Below are positions 7,873-20,140 of a stretch of DNA of 64,000 nucleotides, in pieces. This DNA comes from Shimia sp. R9_2 (GTDB taxonomy: Bacteria; Pseudomonadota; Alphaproteobacteria; Rhodobacterales; Rhodobacteraceae), in the NCBI RefSeq assembly GCF_017743735.1, contig NZ_JAGHRO010000001.1:868001-932000 (forward strand). The letters are read 5' to 3'. Under the pieces are notes generated by a model. It saw only the letters and a program-made list of their open reading frames with translations, searched no databases and was not told the DNA's origin. Every line of letters starts with the position of its first letter. The stretch's first letter is position 1. Made by a program: the position numbers and the translations under genes.

Positions 7873-9627
7873 ATGACGGAAAACACAATGTCCCACCCCC
7901 TGCGCCGGTTTGTTCCCATTCTTGATTGGGGGCGTCGCTATGACCGGAACGCACTGTCAAATGACCTGATCGCTGCGGTGATCGTGACGATCATGCTGAT
8001 CCCGCAGTCGCTGGCCTATGCGTTGTTGGCGGGGTTGCCGCCGGAGGCAGGCATTTATGCCTCGATTGCGCCGATCATCCTGTATGCGGTCTTTGGCACC
8101 AGCCGTGCTTTGGCGGTGGGGCCGGTGGCGGTGGTGTCGTTGCTAACCGCGTCAACCATCGGGCAAGTGGCAGAGCAGGGGACCGCTGGGTATGCGGTTG
8201 CAGCACTCACGCTGGCGTTTCTGTCCGGCGCGTTTCTGGTTCTTTTGGGGGTCCTGCGCCTCGGGTTTTTAGCGAATTTCCTGAGCCATCCGGTGATTGC
8301 CGGATTTATCACGGCTTCGGGCATCCTGATTGCCGCCAGCCAGCTCAAACATATTTTGGGTGTGAGCGCCCATGGCCATACGTTGCCGGAAATGCTGCTG
8401 TCGATTGCCCGGCATCTGCATGAGATCAACTGGATTACAGTGGGGATTGGTGTTCTGGCCGCGGGCTTTCTGTTTTGGGTGCGCGCCAACCTGAAGCCGC
8501 TTCTGAAAAAGCTTGGGGCTGGGCCGCTTCTGACTGATCTTCTGGCCAAGGGTGGTCCGGTTTTTGCGGTGGTGGCGACCACGCTTGCGGTCTGGGGGCT
8601 GAATTTGGGGGAACAGGGCGTGCGCATTGTTGGGGATGTGCCGCAAAGCCTGCCGCCGCTGACCCTGCCGGGATTGAGCAGTGATCTTATCGGCGCGCTA
8701 TTGCTGCCTGCCATCCTGATTTCGATCATTGGATTTGTGGAAAGTGTTTCGGTGGCGCAGACCCTTGCGGCCAAGAAACGCCAGCGCATTGATCCGGATC
8801 AGGAGCTGATTGGACTGGGGGCGGCCAATCTGGGGGCGGCGTTCACCGGGGGCTTTCCTGTCACCGGCGGCTTCTCCCGTTCGGTGGTCAATTTTGATGC
8901 CGGGGCGGAAACCCCTGCGGCGGGGATCTTTACGGCAGTGGGGCTGGCGGTGGCCGCGGTTGCGCTGACCCCTCTTGTGTATTTCCTGCCAAAAGCAACG
9001 CTGGCGGCAACAATCATCGTGGCGGTACTGTCGCTGGTGGATTTTACGATCCTACGTAAGACCTGGGCATACTCTCGCGCGGATTTCACCGCCGTGGCAG
9101 CCACGATCCTGCTGACGCTGGGGCTGGGTGTGGAGGTTGGTGTGGCCAGCGGTGTGGCTATTTCGGTGCTGCTGCATCTTTATAAGACCTCCAGCCCCCA
9201 TGTGGCGGAGGTGGGGCTGGTGCCGGGCACGCAGCACTTTCGCAATATCCTCCGCCATGAGGTGGAGACCGTGCCTGCGCTGGTGACGCTGCGGGTGGAT
9301 GAGAGCCTCTACTTCGTCAATGCGCGGTTCCTTGAGGATTTGATCCAGAGCCGTGTCACCGCCGGTTGTGAGGTGCGCGATGTGGTGCTGATGTTCTCTG
9401 CGGTCAATGAAGTGGATTATTCCGCGCTGGAAAGTCTGGAAGCCATCAATGCCCGTCTGAGAGACATGGGGGTGGGGTTGCATCTGTCAGAGGTGAAAGG
9501 GCCGGTGATGGACCGGCTGCGGCGCTCGCATCTGATTGAGGCGCTCAATGGCGAGGTTTTCCTGTCTCAATATGACGCCTGGCAGAGGTTTGGCGTGCCG
9601 AAGGATGTGCCTCAGGTTGCGGAGTAG
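7873..9627 (+). CDS. SulP family anion transporter with STAS domain
   Basis: About 584 residues. The SulP signature region IPQSLAYALLAGLPPEAGIY is followed by 10 or more hydrophobic helices, and from about residue 455 by a cytoplasmic STAS domain (LRVDESLYFVNARFLED, FSAVNEVDYSALESLEAI). SulP proteins move sulfate, bicarbonate or other anions. As last gene of the sulfur operon it could export sulfate/sulfite from H2S oxidation or import an anion; the substrate is not determined by sequence. The frame is open upstream to 7825, but ATG 7873 or ATG 7888 (MSHPLRRF) fits the family better. Confidence 0.88.
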   Translation: MTENTMSHPLRRFVPILDWGRRYDRNALSNDLIAAVIVTIMLIPQSLAYALLAGLPPEAGIYASIAPIILYAVFGTSRALAVGPVAVVSLLTASTIGQVAEQGTAGYAVAALTLAFLSGAFLVLLGVLRLGFLANFLSHPVIAGFITASGILIAASQLKHILGVSAHGHTLPEMLLSIARHLHEINWITVGIGVLAAGFLFWVRANLKPLLKKLGAGPLLTDLLAKGGPVFAVVATTLAVWGLNLGEQGVRIVGDVPQSLPPLTLPGLSSDLIGALLLPAILISIIGFVESVSVAQTLAAKKRQRIDPDQELIGLGAANLGAAFTGGFPVTGGFSRSVVNFDAGAETPAAGIFTAVGLAVAAVALTPLVYFLPKATLAATIIVAVLSLVDFTILRKTWAYSRADFTAVAATILLTLGLGVEVGVASGVAISVLLHLYKTSSPHVAEVGLVPGTQHFRNILRHEVETVPALVTLRVDESLYFVNARFLEDLIQSRVTAGCEVRDVVLMFSAVNEVDYSALESLEAINARLRDMGVGLHLSEVKGPVMDRLRRSHLIEALNGEVFLSQYDAWQRFGVPKDVPQVAE

Positions 9628-9804
9628 GGGCGGCGAGAAGGCGCGTGGCCCGTGAAACGCCCAATATTACAGCGCTTGGGTAGGCGGCCTCCTCCTTTGG
9701 GATAGGCCACATGACCGCTTAAAGAATTCTCAGGATTTCTGCGCCTAGGCTCCGTGAAATGCGCGCACACGTCGCGTGAGAAGGCATGGTCGGGAGGCGT
9801 TTCT

Positions 9805-12078
9805 ATGCTCAAGTTTGGCAACCTTTCGCTCCGGCTCAAGCTGCCCCTGCTGATGGTCGCGTTGACCGCCACGTTCCTTGTGGGGGTGTCCTTTTCCGTC
9901 TACCGGATGGCAGAGCAGACCATTCGACAGAATGTGTTCTTTTCTCATGAGACCTCCGCCAATGCGGCCCAGCAGGCGCTGACAGCCATGATTGATGCGG
10001 TGCGCCGCGATCTGGTGATGAATGCGGATCAGCCCACGACCTTCCGCGCGATCAGCAATTTTGAGCGCGTGATCAAGATGATCGAAGCCGACGATCCGAT
10101 CCAGTATCTCACGGACACTTACGTCACCAACAATCCGCATGCGGCAGAAGAGCGCGCCAAACTGGTCGATCCGGGAGATGGCGAATACTACAGCCAATCC
10201 CACGCCAGCTATCACCCAACGTTTTTGCGGTCGCTCACGCTCAATGGATACAAGGATATGTATCTGTTCAACACAGAGGGGCGGCTGCTGTATTCGGTGA
10301 CCAAACAGGCGGATTTCGCGCAGGACTTCTCTGCCGGGGCAAATGCAGAGACAGGTTTGGGGCAGGTGTTTCAGGCCGCTTTGAAGGCGCAACCGGGAGA
10401 GATCAGCACATCTGATGTTGCTGCTTACGCGCTTGGCGATGGCGTGGCAGGGGCTTTTCTTGCGATCCCGGTGCTGAGCAAGAAAAAGGTGATCGCGGGC
10501 GTTCTGGCGGTTCAGCTTTCCAGTGAGCGTATCGCGCAGGCCCTGGCGGGCAATCTTGAGCCAAACGGCGGGCAGAACATGTTTCTGGTAAGCCAGGATG
10601 GGCGCGCACGCAGCCCGTCCTTGATTGAGGGGCAGTTTGCGGTTGCCGATATATTGCCGGAGGCACCGCATATTGCTGCGGCCGAGGCGCGCGAAGAGGC
10701 GTTGTTTGAAAGCGTAACAACCGGCGCTGGGCATACCGTGATTGGACTCGTCAAACCTTTGGAGGTTGATGGATTCTCCTGGGCGCTGGTGATGGAGACA
10801 GACCGCAATGCGGCCTTTGCGGTTGTGCGCGACATTCGCATGGTGGCCATCGCCATGATCGCTGCGGCTGTTGTTTTGGCCACGGTCGTGTCTTGGCTTG
10901 TCGCAAGCCGGATCACGCGCCCGATCCAATCTCTGCGGGAAGTGACAAGCGCGCTGGCGGAAGGCACCTATGACGTGGAGATCACCGGGCGTGCGCGGGG
11001 CGATGAGCTTGGCGATCTGGCCAACGCGATGGGCAGTTTCCGTGACCGGCTGAAGAGCGCGGATGCGGCCTCTGCCCGAGAAACGCAGGCGGCGCAGAAA
11101 ACCGCACATGTGGTGGCAACCATGAATGATGCGCTGTCTGATCTGGAAGGCGGCAATCTGGCCTGTGACATCACAACGCCCTTTGCGGAGGACTACGAAA
11201 CGCTGCGGGAGAGCTTTAACCGCGGCCTCGCCAACCTGCGCGACTTGATGACAGGTGTGATTGATGCGGCGGGCAATGTGGATCAATACTCCAACGAGCA
11301 GAAGTCTGCGGCAACCGTGCTGGAAGCGCGCACAGAGGCGGCCGCTGCGACATTGGAAGAAACCGCGCGCGCGGTGGATCACCTGTCTGAAGGTGTGACA
11401 GCCACTGCGGATCGCGCAACCCGTGTTGACACGGCCATGCAGGCCGCGCGCAATGAGGCAGAGAGCAGCCGCGATGTTGTGTCCTCTGCGGTGTCGGCAA
11501 TGGATCAGATCCAGACGGCCTCTGATGAGATTGCACAGATCATCGGTGTGATTGACGACATCGCCTTTCAGACCAACTTGCTGGCCTTAAACGCGGGTGT
11601 TGAGGCTGCGCGCGCAGGCGAGGCTGGCAGCGGATTTGCGGTGGTGGCCTCTGAGGTGCGGGCGCTGGCTCAGCGGGCTTCCTCTGCTGCGGGCAAGATC
11701 CAGACCCTGACCGGGGCCAGCGAAGACCATGTGGCCAATGGCGTTGCCATGGTGGGACGTGCAGGCGAGGCGCTGAGCAGCATTATCACGCAGGTGGGGT
11801 CTGTGTCGGATCTGGTGACCGAAATTTCCGAAGGTGTGCAGGAGCAGGCGTCTGATCTTGATGAGGTCAATGCGGCCATGCGCAAGCTCGACAGCATGAC
11901 CCAGCAGAACACGGCCATGGCAGAAGAGGCCGCCGCCGCCAGTCAGATGTTGCAGGGCGAGGCCCAAAGCCTAACCGGCATTGTGTCGCGTTTTGAGATG
12001 GATGCCGTCAGTGCAGAGGAAGTGGCAGCGTTGGAGGAGCCGGAAGCGGGCTTTGAAGACACGCGCCTTAGTGCTTAG
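9805..12078 (+). CDS. Methyl-accepting chemotaxis protein
   Basis: 757 residues from ATG 9805, behind GGGAGG. A first membrane helix lies at about 11-33, a periplasmic sensor region at about 34-343 (cache-like but not confidently assigned), and a second membrane helix at about 345-367. A HAMP domain follows ([21 protein letters not shown]), then a long coiled coil with the conserved hairpin tip around residues 582-625 ([35 protein letters not shown]). The receptor would pass ligand signals to CheA/CheW. Glu/Gln-rich methylation helices are visible. No terminal CheR-docking pentapeptide is present. Its stop overlaps that of the convergent lipoprotein gene by 3-4 bp. The ligand is unknown. Confidence 0.92.
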   Translation: MLKFGNLSLRLKLPLLMVALTATFLVGVSFSVYRMAEQTIRQNVFFSHETSANAAQQALTAMIDAVRRDLVMNADQPTTFRAISNFERVIKMIEADDPIQYLTDTYVTNNPHAAEERAKLVDPGDGEYYSQSHASYHPTFLRSLTLNGYKDMYLFNTEGRLLYSVTKQADFAQDFSAGANAETGLGQVFQAALKAQPGEISTSDVAAYALGDGVAGAFLAIPVLSKKKVIAGVLAVQLSSERIAQALAGNLEPNGGQNMFLVSQDGRARSPSLIEGQFAVADILPEAPHIAAAEAREEALFESVTTGAGHTVIGLVKPLEVDGFSWALVMETDRNAAFAVVRDIRMVAIAMIAAAVVLATVVSWLVASRITRPIQSLREVTSALAEGTYDVEITGRARGDELGDLANAMGSFRDRLKSADAASARETQAAQKTAHVVATMNDALSDLEGGNLACDITTPFAEDYETLRESFNRGLANLRDLMTGVIDAAGNVDQYSNEQKSAATVLEARTEAAAATLEETARAVDHLSEGVTATADRATRVDTAMQAARNEAESSRDVVSSAVSAMDQIQTASDEIAQIIGVIDDIAFQTNLLALNAGVEAARAGEAGSGFAVVASEVRALAQRASSAAGKIQTLTGASEDHVANGVAMVGRAGEALSSIITQVGSVSDLVTEISEGVQEQASDLDEVNAAMRKLDSMTQQNTAMAEEAAAASQMLQGEAQSLTGIVSRFEMDAVSAEEVAALEEPEAGFEDTRLSA

Positions 12079-13307
12079 AATTCGACGTCTTCTTTGATGA
12101 AATCATAGAGGTTTTTATAGAGCCCTTCGCAGTTCTGATTGTTCACACATTGCGGTGACGTTGCAGGGGCTGCGGGCACGGTGGTGCGTGCGGCGGGCTT
12201 GGCGGGCTGGCGTGGCTGCATTGGCACGGATGCGGGTACCGATGCTGGCTTGGCTTTGGCGACGGGGGGCGGCGTGGCCGCTTGCAGGCGTTCGATAAAG
12301 TCAAAATCCACTTCGCCATTGGCAATCAGATGGTGCTTGGTTTGAAACCGGGTGATCGCCTGGCGGGTGGCAGGATCCAGCGCGCCGCTTGGGCTGCCGC
12401 TAAGATAGCCGAGCGCAATCAGGCGGCGCTGAATGTCCTTGGTTTCCGCACCGGTAAGCACATGTTTGCGCTCGCGTTTCTGGGCGGCGCGGGCATCTGT
12501 CATATCGCCCTGCAGACATTGCCAATAGGGCACACCCGCGTGTTTGCCCAACAGTTCGATCAGGCCAAGCTCGATCAGATTGCGGACCGCCTGGCCCTGA
12601 CTTTCAACGCGGTCGATGGAGATCGGAACGGCCACATCCAGATCGTCGATCATGCCCGCGACCGTGCCGCTGAGCCCGCGACGGGAGACAACCATGGAAT
12701 TGGAGACAGAGCCGCCAGCGAGCACCTGACGGCTGGGATATTGCACGAGATGCAGATCCACCGAGACAATCGAAAGCGTACGTTTGCTGCGGTAAAGCGA
12801 GGTGGTGATGCCGCGCCCGCTGTTGGAGTCATGGCCTGCGGTGATGGTGTTGTCGACCGTGTCAGAATCGAGCTGGGAAATTGATCCTCTGATATAGAGG
12901 TTGGGTTTGACCTCGCCCTTTTTGCGGGTTGTGACCAGCTCCAGCTGACCAAACCCGGAGATGCGGGCCTGATCCAGAAACACATAGCGCCCGCTGCGTT
13001 GGTTCATCTGGTTGAGCGCGTTGATGAGCATGTCGTCCGCGCCCACATCAATGTCGCGCGTGTCATCGGGGATGTCTGAGGACGACACCAGATAGCGCCG
13101 CGCGGGCAGCTGGGCAAAGAGCCCGTCCATGCAGCGCAGGGATGGCGCAAAAGAGGTGAAATTCCGCGCCGGTCGTGCATTGGGTTGCGCAATCGCGGGG
13201 GCAAAACTGGCGTGCGAAGAGGCGCAGCTGGTCAAAATGAACGCGGCCAGAAGCCAGAAAATCACAACGGAAACAAAGCGAACCCGAACCAAGAGGACAC
13301 CATACAC
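12075..13307 (-). CDS. CsgG-like lipoprotein with peptidoglycan-binding domain
   Basis: About 410 residues. The N-terminus is an export signal with a lipobox-like ILTSC at its end. The middle (about 60-270) resembles CsgG/HfaB-type secretion-associated outer-membrane lipoproteins ([13 protein letters not shown], a long Ser/Val-rich beta-strand pattern). A PG_binding_1 domain follows ([26 protein letters not shown]), then a Pro/Ala-rich tail with two Cys. The start is uncertain: TTG 13325, GTG 13307 and TTG 13292 all leave a plausible signal. It is divergent from an OmpA protein and a caspase-like protein, suggesting an outer-membrane and cell-wall linked complex. The CsgG match is by pattern only. 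Confidence 0.7.
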   Translation of the reverse strand: MYGVLLVRVRFVSVVIFWLLAAFILTSCASSHASFAPAIAQPNARPARNFTSFAPSLRCMDGLFAQLPARRYLVSSSDIPDDTRDIDVGADDMLINALNQMNQRSGRYVFLDQARISGFGQLELVTTRKKGEVKPNLYIRGSISQLDSDTVDNTITAGHDSNSGRGITTSLYRSKRTLSIVSVDLHLVQYPSRQVLAGGSVSNSMVVSRRGLSGTVAGMIDDLDVAVPISIDRVESQGQAVRNLIELGLIELLGKHAGVPYWQCLQGDMTDARAAQKRERKHVLTGAETKDIQRRLIALGYLSGSPSGALDPATRQAITRFQTKHHLIANGEVDFDFIERLQAATPPPVAKAKPASVPASVPMQPRQPAKPAARTTVPAAPATSPQCVNNQNCEGLYKNLYDFIKEDVEF

Positions 13308-13486
13308 ATAACCAAAACACCCCAATAGTGTGCGGCCAGTTGGTTTACACCGGTAAAACGGATCGGTGTTGTTGTGCGCGTTTTTGCTGCGAATTTTCTA
13401 AAAATCGAAGGTTTCCAAGTTACGCTCTGTTTAGGCTTTCGTGCCAGAATAGACGCGTTGCCACTGTGTTTTGTTTGGTTCTGGCT

Positions 13487-14080
13487 ATGATGTTTGTGCG
13501 GTTTTGCAGCCTTATTGGCGCTCTCTTTCTTCTGTCTTCTCATGTGTTTGCGGCTTCGCGTGAGCTGCCGGTTTCGGCAGACGGTTGCGCGATCCATTTT
13601 GCACTGACGGGGCAAGTGGGGGCGGGGTGCGCGCCGCCTGCTCGAGCAGAACTTGGCGTCGCGCGGCGATTGCCGCCTGCGGGATTTGACATCACAGCGG
13701 CCAGTCTGGACAGCGTGCCTGAGGAGCAGGGGTATTTTATCCGCTTTCCCTTCAATTCCGATGATTTGACTGAAGAGTATAAGGCTCATCTGGCGCGGTT
13801 GGGGCGTGTTTTGAATGCGCCGAAGCTGGCGCAGAGTTGTATCAAACTGGTTGGCCATGCGGACAGTGTGGGCGGGCCTGCCTATAACCGGCGATTGTCC
13901 GATGCGCGGGCGCGGGCGGTGGCGGCTGCGCTGGCCAGTGCGTCCCAAGTGGATATGGGCCGGATCGCCACAGAAGCGCAGGGCGAAACCGCTCTTCTGA
14001 GGGGCATCCCGGGGCCACATCCGTTGAACCGCCGCGTGGAAATTCTGGCGCGGCCGAGCAATGGAACCCGTTGCAAGTGA
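13487..14080 (+). CDS. OmpA-family peptidoglycan-associated protein
   Basis: 197 residues. ATG 13487 begins a signal peptide (FVRFCSLIGALFLLSSHVFA). The C-terminal half is an OmpA-like domain: IRFPFNSDDLTEEYKAHL, VGHADSVGGPAYNRRLSDAR with the Asp/Arg pair that holds diaminopimelate, and LNRRVEILARP. The first part is short and has two Cys. The frame is open well upstream of 13487, but that part is Cys/Arg-rich and unlike protein. It overlaps the caspase-like gene (GTGA), so the two are probably translated together. Confidence 0.85.
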   Translation: MMFVRFCSLIGALFLLSSHVFAASRELPVSADGCAIHFALTGQVGAGCAPPARAELGVARRLPPAGFDITAASLDSVPEEQGYFIRFPFNSDDLTEEYKAHLARLGRVLNAPKLAQSCIKLVGHADSVGGPAYNRRLSDARARAVAAALASASQVDMGRIATEAQGETALLRGIPGPHPLNRRVEILARPSNGTRCK

Positions 14081-14874
14081 TTTGGCGGGCTCTGGTTGTT
14101 CTGCTGATCGGTGTCGTGGGCGTTGCGCACGCCGCATGGGCCGACATTCGCGACCAGCGATATGTCGCGCTGGTGATTGGAAGCGGAGCTTATCCGGGGG
14201 CGGCGGCGCTAACCAATGCGGTGGCGGATAGCGGGGCGATTGCCGCGCGTCTGCATGCGCTGGGCTATAGTGTGGTGCATCTTGAAAACCCGACACAGGC
14301 GGAGGTGATGCGCACGCTGGGCGTGTTGCGCTGGGCGGCTGAGGATGCGCAGCAGGTGGTGGTTTATCTGGCCGGACATGGGGTGATGCAGGCGGGGCAG
14401 GCCTTCTATGTACCAGTGGATGCGATGAACGGGCCGCAGTTTGATCAGTCTGGGCAAAGCCCGTCGGAGGCGCAGATAGGGGCTTTGTCTCAAACAGTGC
14501 CACTCTCCGCAATTGTGCAGGCGCTTTCAGACAAACCGCGCAACAAGATCATATTTTTTGACGCATGCCGTTCGGTTGTATCTCTGCTCGGGGACGGGCC
14601 TGGCGGAAGCGGGCGCGGCATGGAGGCCGGGGTGGTCATCGCATTTGCGTCTTCGCCGGGTACGGTGGCTTATGACGGCCAAAATGGCCACAGCCCTTTT
14701 GCGCAGGCTTTTTTGCGCCATGTCACACAAAATGCCCCGCCGCTTGGGGATGTGCTGCGACGGATGCGGGTCGATGTGGTGCGCCAGACGCAAGGGATGC
14801 AGGTGCCTTGGGTGCGCTCTTCAATGTTGCAGCGTGCGTTTGTGCAACCGATGCCTCCGGCGCCCAATGGTTAG
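14077..14874 (+). CDS. Exported caspase-like (peptidase C14) protein
   Basis: About 265 residues with an N-terminal signal (ALVVLLIGVVGVAHAAWA). The caspase fold is recognisable: RYVALVIGSGAYPG opens the first strand, the catalytic His is in VVVYLAGHGVM and the catalytic Cys in IIFFDACRS. It lacks the acidic P1-pocket elements I would need to predict Arg/Lys specificity. The start is GTG 14077 (overlapping the previous stop) or TTG 14071. Coupled translation with an OmpA protein and the signal peptide point to a periplasmic orthocaspase held near the cell wall. Substrate and role are unknown. Confidence 0.85.
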   Translation: MIWRALVVLLIGVVGVAHAAWADIRDQRYVALVIGSGAYPGAAALTNAVADSGAIAARLHALGYSVVHLENPTQAEVMRTLGVLRWAAEDAQQVVVYLAGHGVMQAGQAFYVPVDAMNGPQFDQSGQSPSEAQIGALSQTVPLSAIVQALSDKPRNKIIFFDACRSVVSLLGDGPGGSGRGMEAGVVIAFASSPGTVAYDGQNGHSPFAQAFLRHVTQNAPPLGDVLRRMRVDVVRQTQGMQVPWVRSSMLQRAFVQPMPPAPNG

Positions 14875-15031
14875 GGTATGAGCTGTCGGCTGATGCGAAG
14901 GGGCGGGCTGGGCGCTGAGCGGGTCAAACCGGTGGTTTCAGCCCTTCGGTGCAGATCGGTTCCGAGTACTTGGTATTGGCGCTCTTGTGGCAGGGCACGC
15001 GTTGCGGACCTCTGTGGTGGGGGCAAAGTAA

Positions 15032-15061
15032 GAAGCGCCGCAGAGAGGACTGCGGCGCTTC
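15032..15061 (-). terminator. Strong hairpin, terminator of the acyl-CoA synthetase operon
   Basis: GAAGCGCCGCAG and CTGCGGCGCTTC form a perfect 12-bp stem with a 6-nt loop, 32 bp past the stop of the synthetase on the minus strand. The T-run after it is weak (TTACTTTG). The interval 14875-15031 contains nothing else I recognise. Confidence 0.7.
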
Positions 15062-15092
15062 AAATCTGTCAGTTTGGCTGAGGTGTCGCGGG

Positions 15093-17015
<1,923 letters not shown>

Positions 17016-17078
17016 TGTCTTTCCCTTTTTGGTCCGGCACCCGCCTCCGTTCGTGTGAGGCAGGATGTCAGTGTGTCA

Positions 17079-18713
17079 TCAGGCCGCTGCTTTGATCTGG
17101 TCCGATTTGATCATGTCGGCGGCTTTCTCTGCGATCATCATGGTCGGGGCATTGGTGTTGCCCGAGATCAGATTGGGCATGATGGATGCGTCGATCACGC
17201 GCAGCCCTTCCATGCCGTGGACGCGCAGCTCGGGATCAACCACCGCCATCTCATCGACACCCATCTTGCAGGTGCCCACAGGGTGATAGATCGTGTCCGC
17301 GCGCGCACGGATGTGTTTTTCCCAATCCGCATCTGTTTTGGCGTGTTCCGTGCCAAACATCTCTTTGTGGCGGTACTTTGCCAGCGCCGGGGCCTCCATG
17401 ATTTCGCGGGTCATGCGGATGCCCTTGATCATGGTTTCCAGATCGCGGCGGTCTTCTAGGAAGGCCGGATCAATGGCCGGGCTGTCAAACGGATCCGCGC
17501 TCTTGAGCGTCACAGAACCGCGGCTTTCCGGGCGCAATTTGCAGATGTGGCAGCTGAAGCCATGGCCGTAGTGCAGTTTGCGGGAGTGGTCATCCACCAG
17601 CGCCACGGTGAAGTGCAGCTGCACGTCTGGGCGATCCAGCGACGGGGAGGTTTTCAGGAAACCCGCGCCCTCCGCAAAGCAGGTGGCCATCATCGAGACG
17701 CCGGTTTTGCGCCATCTTTTGAGGTGCCCCATCATTTTCAGGCCGCCGCGCAGGCTGATCCCGAAGTTGTCGAGGTCTTTGGATTTATAAGCCAGGGTGA
17801 AATCGAGGTGGTCCTGCAGGTTTTTGCCAACGCCAGGTAGGTTGTGGCGCACTTCGATACCGTGTTTTTGTAGGTCCTGGGCATCGCCGACGCCGGAGAG
17901 TTGCAGAAGCTGCGGCGTTTTCAGCGCGCCACTGCAGAGCAGCACCTCGCGTGTGGCGTTGACAGTGATGTCCGCGCCTTTGCCATCTTTTTTGTAGACC
18001 ACGCCGGTTGCGCGCAGGCCGTCAAATGTGAGCTGCGTGGCGTGGGCCTTGGTGATCACAGTGAGGTTGGGGCGGTCCATGACCGGGAAGAGATAGGCGG
18101 CGGCGGCAGAGCAGCGCTCGCCGTTTTTGGCCTCATCGTGGAACTGGGTGACCTGATAGTAGCCAACACCCTCGTTGTCGCCACGGTTGAAATCTGTGTT
18201 CTCGCGGAACTGCAGCTGGCGGGCCGCTTCGACAAAATCTGCGGTGATCGGGCGCGCTTCTTTCTGGTCAGACACCTGAAGCGGACCACCGTTGCCGTGC
18301 ACGTCGTCGGCGCCGCGCTCGTTGTTTTCGGATTTCTTGAAGTAGGGCAGGATGCTGTCCCAATCCCAGCCTTCACAGCCGAGGTTGGCCCATTCGTCAT
18401 AGTCCTGACGCTGGCCACGTACATAGAGCATGGCGTTGATCGCGCTGGAGCCACCAAGCGCTTTGCCGCGCGGCTGGTAGCCCTTGCGGCCGTTCAGGCC
18501 GGGCTGCTCAACGGTTTCCATGATCCAGTTGTTGATCTTGAACGGTTTGCCCGGAAGCATCGCCACAACCGCGGCCGGCATGCGCACGAGGATGCTGTTG
18601 CCGCCGCCGCCTGCTTCGAGCAGGCACACGTTGATGTTGGGGTCTTCGGTCAGGCGATTGGCGAGTACACAACCCGCAGATCCACCGCCTACGATCACGT
18701 AGTCAAAATTCAT
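17079..18713 (-). CDS. GMC-family FAD-dependent alcohol dehydrogenase (choline dehydrogenase-like)
   Basis: 544 residues starting at ATG 18713 behind GGGAGG. The FAD motif is [20 protein letters not shown], then [14 protein letters not shown] (GMC signature 1), [12 protein letters not shown] (signature 2) and a C-terminal active-site His in [10 protein letters not shown]. The family oxidises primary or other alcohols; the choline-type subfamily is broad, and with no bet genes nearby choline is an unlikely substrate. First gene of the minus arm of the AraC regulon, with the acyl-CoA synthetase following. The frame extends 38 codons upstream to 18827, but that part runs through the operator. 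Confidence 0.92.
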   Translation of the reverse strand: MNFDYVIVGGGSAGCVLANRLTEDPNINVCLLEAGGGGNSILVRMPAAVVAMLPGKPFKINNWIMETVEQPGLNGRKGYQPRGKALGGSSAINAMLYVRGQRQDYDEWANLGCEGWDWDSILPYFKKSENNERGADDVHGNGGPLQVSDQKEARPITADFVEAARQLQFRENTDFNRGDNEGVGYYQVTQFHDEAKNGERCSAAAAYLFPVMDRPNLTVITKAHATQLTFDGLRATGVVYKKDGKGADITVNATREVLLCSGALKTPQLLQLSGVGDAQDLQKHGIEVRHNLPGVGKNLQDHLDFTLAYKSKDLDNFGISLRGGLKMMGHLKRWRKTGVSMMATCFAEGAGFLKTSPSLDRPDVQLHFTVALVDDHSRKLHYGHGFSCHICKLRPESRGSVTLKSADPFDSPAIDPAFLEDRRDLETMIKGIRMTREIMEAPALAKYRHKEMFGTEHAKTDADWEKHIRARADTIYHPVGTCKMGVDEMAVVDPELRVHGMEGLRVIDASIMPNLISGNTNAPTMMIAEKAADMIKSDQIKAAA

Positions 18714-18765
18714 AATATTCCTCCCTTGCCGTATGCTAGAAAATCGAGCGGTTTGAGGAAGCGTC

Positions 18766-18795
18766 TTTGAGGACATTTTTTTGACACTTCCGGCC
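18766..18795 (-). promoter_or_regulatory. AraC-type operator, copy 1 (before the GMC oxidoreductase)
   Basis: Read on the minus strand from 18795, this site shares 26 of 30 bases with the site at 20141-20170: block GGCCGGAA, one variable base, TGTCAA, five bases, TGTCC, one base, CAAA. The repeated TGTC elements lie about one helical turn apart, as AraC proteins prefer. The far edge is 82 bp from the start codon at 18713, almost exactly as in copy 2. Confidence 0.7.
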
Positions 18796-19103
18796 AGTCG
18801 AGTTCCTCTGTTGTTCCAGATTTTCAATCCTGAGTGGTTTTTAGGTTGCTGGAAATTTTGAAACTAAGGGGAGGTTTGCGCAGAATGCAAGTCGCGCGCG
18901 GCAGCCGGAGATGACTGCAATCTTTTGTTAAGATTTCACAAAAACGCTGTTTGGGTTTGCGTCATTGGCTCAAAAGAGGCTGTGAAACAGGCGTGCTGGG
19001 CCCTTGGGTTTCAATCCTTTGATGTGCGATCTGTTGCAGTGTCAGGCTTGAGGGCTGCCTGCCTGACGTGGCGGCAGTATGTGCGCCCTATTGGCGGAAA
19101 TGT
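18796..19103. other. Intergenic region upstream of the operator
   Basis: About 310 bases between the AraC gene's 3' end and operator copy 1. No gene or convincing hairpin seen. It is moderately AT-rich and may hold upstream promoter elements. Confidence 0.35.
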
Positions 19104-20120
19104 TCAGGCACTTTGTTTCAAGCTGCCGGGGCTGTAGCCGTATTGCTTGGTAAAGGCGCGCACGAAGCTTGAAGATTCGGAGTAGCCGGTGCGCCATGCA
19201 ACGGTGGTGACATCCAGACCAGCGGTGCTGAGCAGCTCGTGTCCGATCGCCAGACGAGCCTCAATGAAGATCTGCCGGAAAGACGCGCCTTCTGCGGACA
19301 GGCGGCGGCGCAGGGTGCGTTCGCTCACCCCCAGTTTGGCCGAGATGGAGGCGATTGTCGGCTCGTTGTTCATGTCGAGCAGAATGGCCTCACGCACTTT
19401 GGAGCGCATGTCGTTGGGGGCGGTCTCAGTGAGGTTGAGCAGGCTGCGGCATTGCTGGAGGCATTGCTCCATGGTCGCGGGGTCATGGCGCGGCAGGGGC
19501 GTGTCCATCAGGTGATCGGGCACCACGATGGCGTTGCGGTCGCTGTTTACGATGACCTTCAGGCCAAGTAGCTTCTGTATCGCTGCTGCGTTTTCCGGCG
19601 CATTGAGCGTGGATTCCACCGTCATCTGCGCGAGCGACAGTTTTGGCAGCACTTCTGAGGTGAAATTTGTGAACACCGTCAGGTGGCGTTCCAGCACAAA
19701 GGTTTTGACGCTGGGCGGCAAGCCATCGGTGTCATAGATCAGCAAGGTGCTGTTTTCGGCGCGCTCCAGTTTGAACTGGGCGATCAGAAAGGACAGGTTG
19801 GCAAAATCCACGGCGGTTTTCAGGCCAGCGCGCAGGGACGGGCTGCTGACAATAGCGTAGCCCCAGATCCCGAACACCTCGGGGCGATAGAGACGCCCGA
19901 TTTCCACACCCAAACCCGGCCGGTTTGTGGTGTGTTTTAGAAAGTTGCCAATCACAGCAACCTCTTGGGCGATCGTCACTTGGGTGTCGTTGTTGTAGAG
20001 GTCGAATGTGACCAAGCCCGTTCCTTGCAGGCATTGCTCTGAGCTGACGCCATAATTTGGCGCTGCTTCGCACAGGATGCGGATGCTGCCTGCGGGGCGT
20101 TTTAGTGACATATCTAACAT
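19104..20120 (-). CDS. AraC family transcriptional regulator
   Basis: 338 residues. The N-terminal two-thirds match the arabinose-binding-type sensor domain of the OruR/ArgR-like AraC branch (ENSTLLIYDTDGLPPSVKTF, LGLKVIVNSDRNAIVVPDHL). The C-terminus has two helix-turn-helix units, ASISAKLGVSERTLRRRLSA and AWRTGYSESSSFVRAFTKQY, followed by GYSPGSLK. It lies between two oppositely oriented operons that carry the same operator, one of which (20141-20170) is just 21 bp upstream of this gene's own start, so autoregulation is likely. The inducer is unknown. Confidence 0.92.
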   Translation of the reverse strand: MLDMSLKRPAGSIRILCEAAPNYGVSSEQCLQGTGLVTFDLYNNDTQVTIAQEVAVIGNFLKHTTNRPGLGVEIGRLYRPEVFGIWGYAIVSSPSLRAGLKTAVDFANLSFLIAQFKLERAENSTLLIYDTDGLPPSVKTFVLERHLTVFTNFTSEVLPKLSLAQMTVESTLNAPENAAAIQKLLGLKVIVNSDRNAIVVPDHLMDTPLPRHDPATMEQCLQQCRSLLNLTETAPNDMRSKVREAILLDMNNEPTIASISAKLGVSERTLRRRLSAEGASFRQIFIEARLAIGHELLSTAGLDVTTVAWRTGYSESSSFVRAFTKQYGYSPGSLKQSA

Positions 20121-20140
20121 GATCAGACGCTAAATCACGT

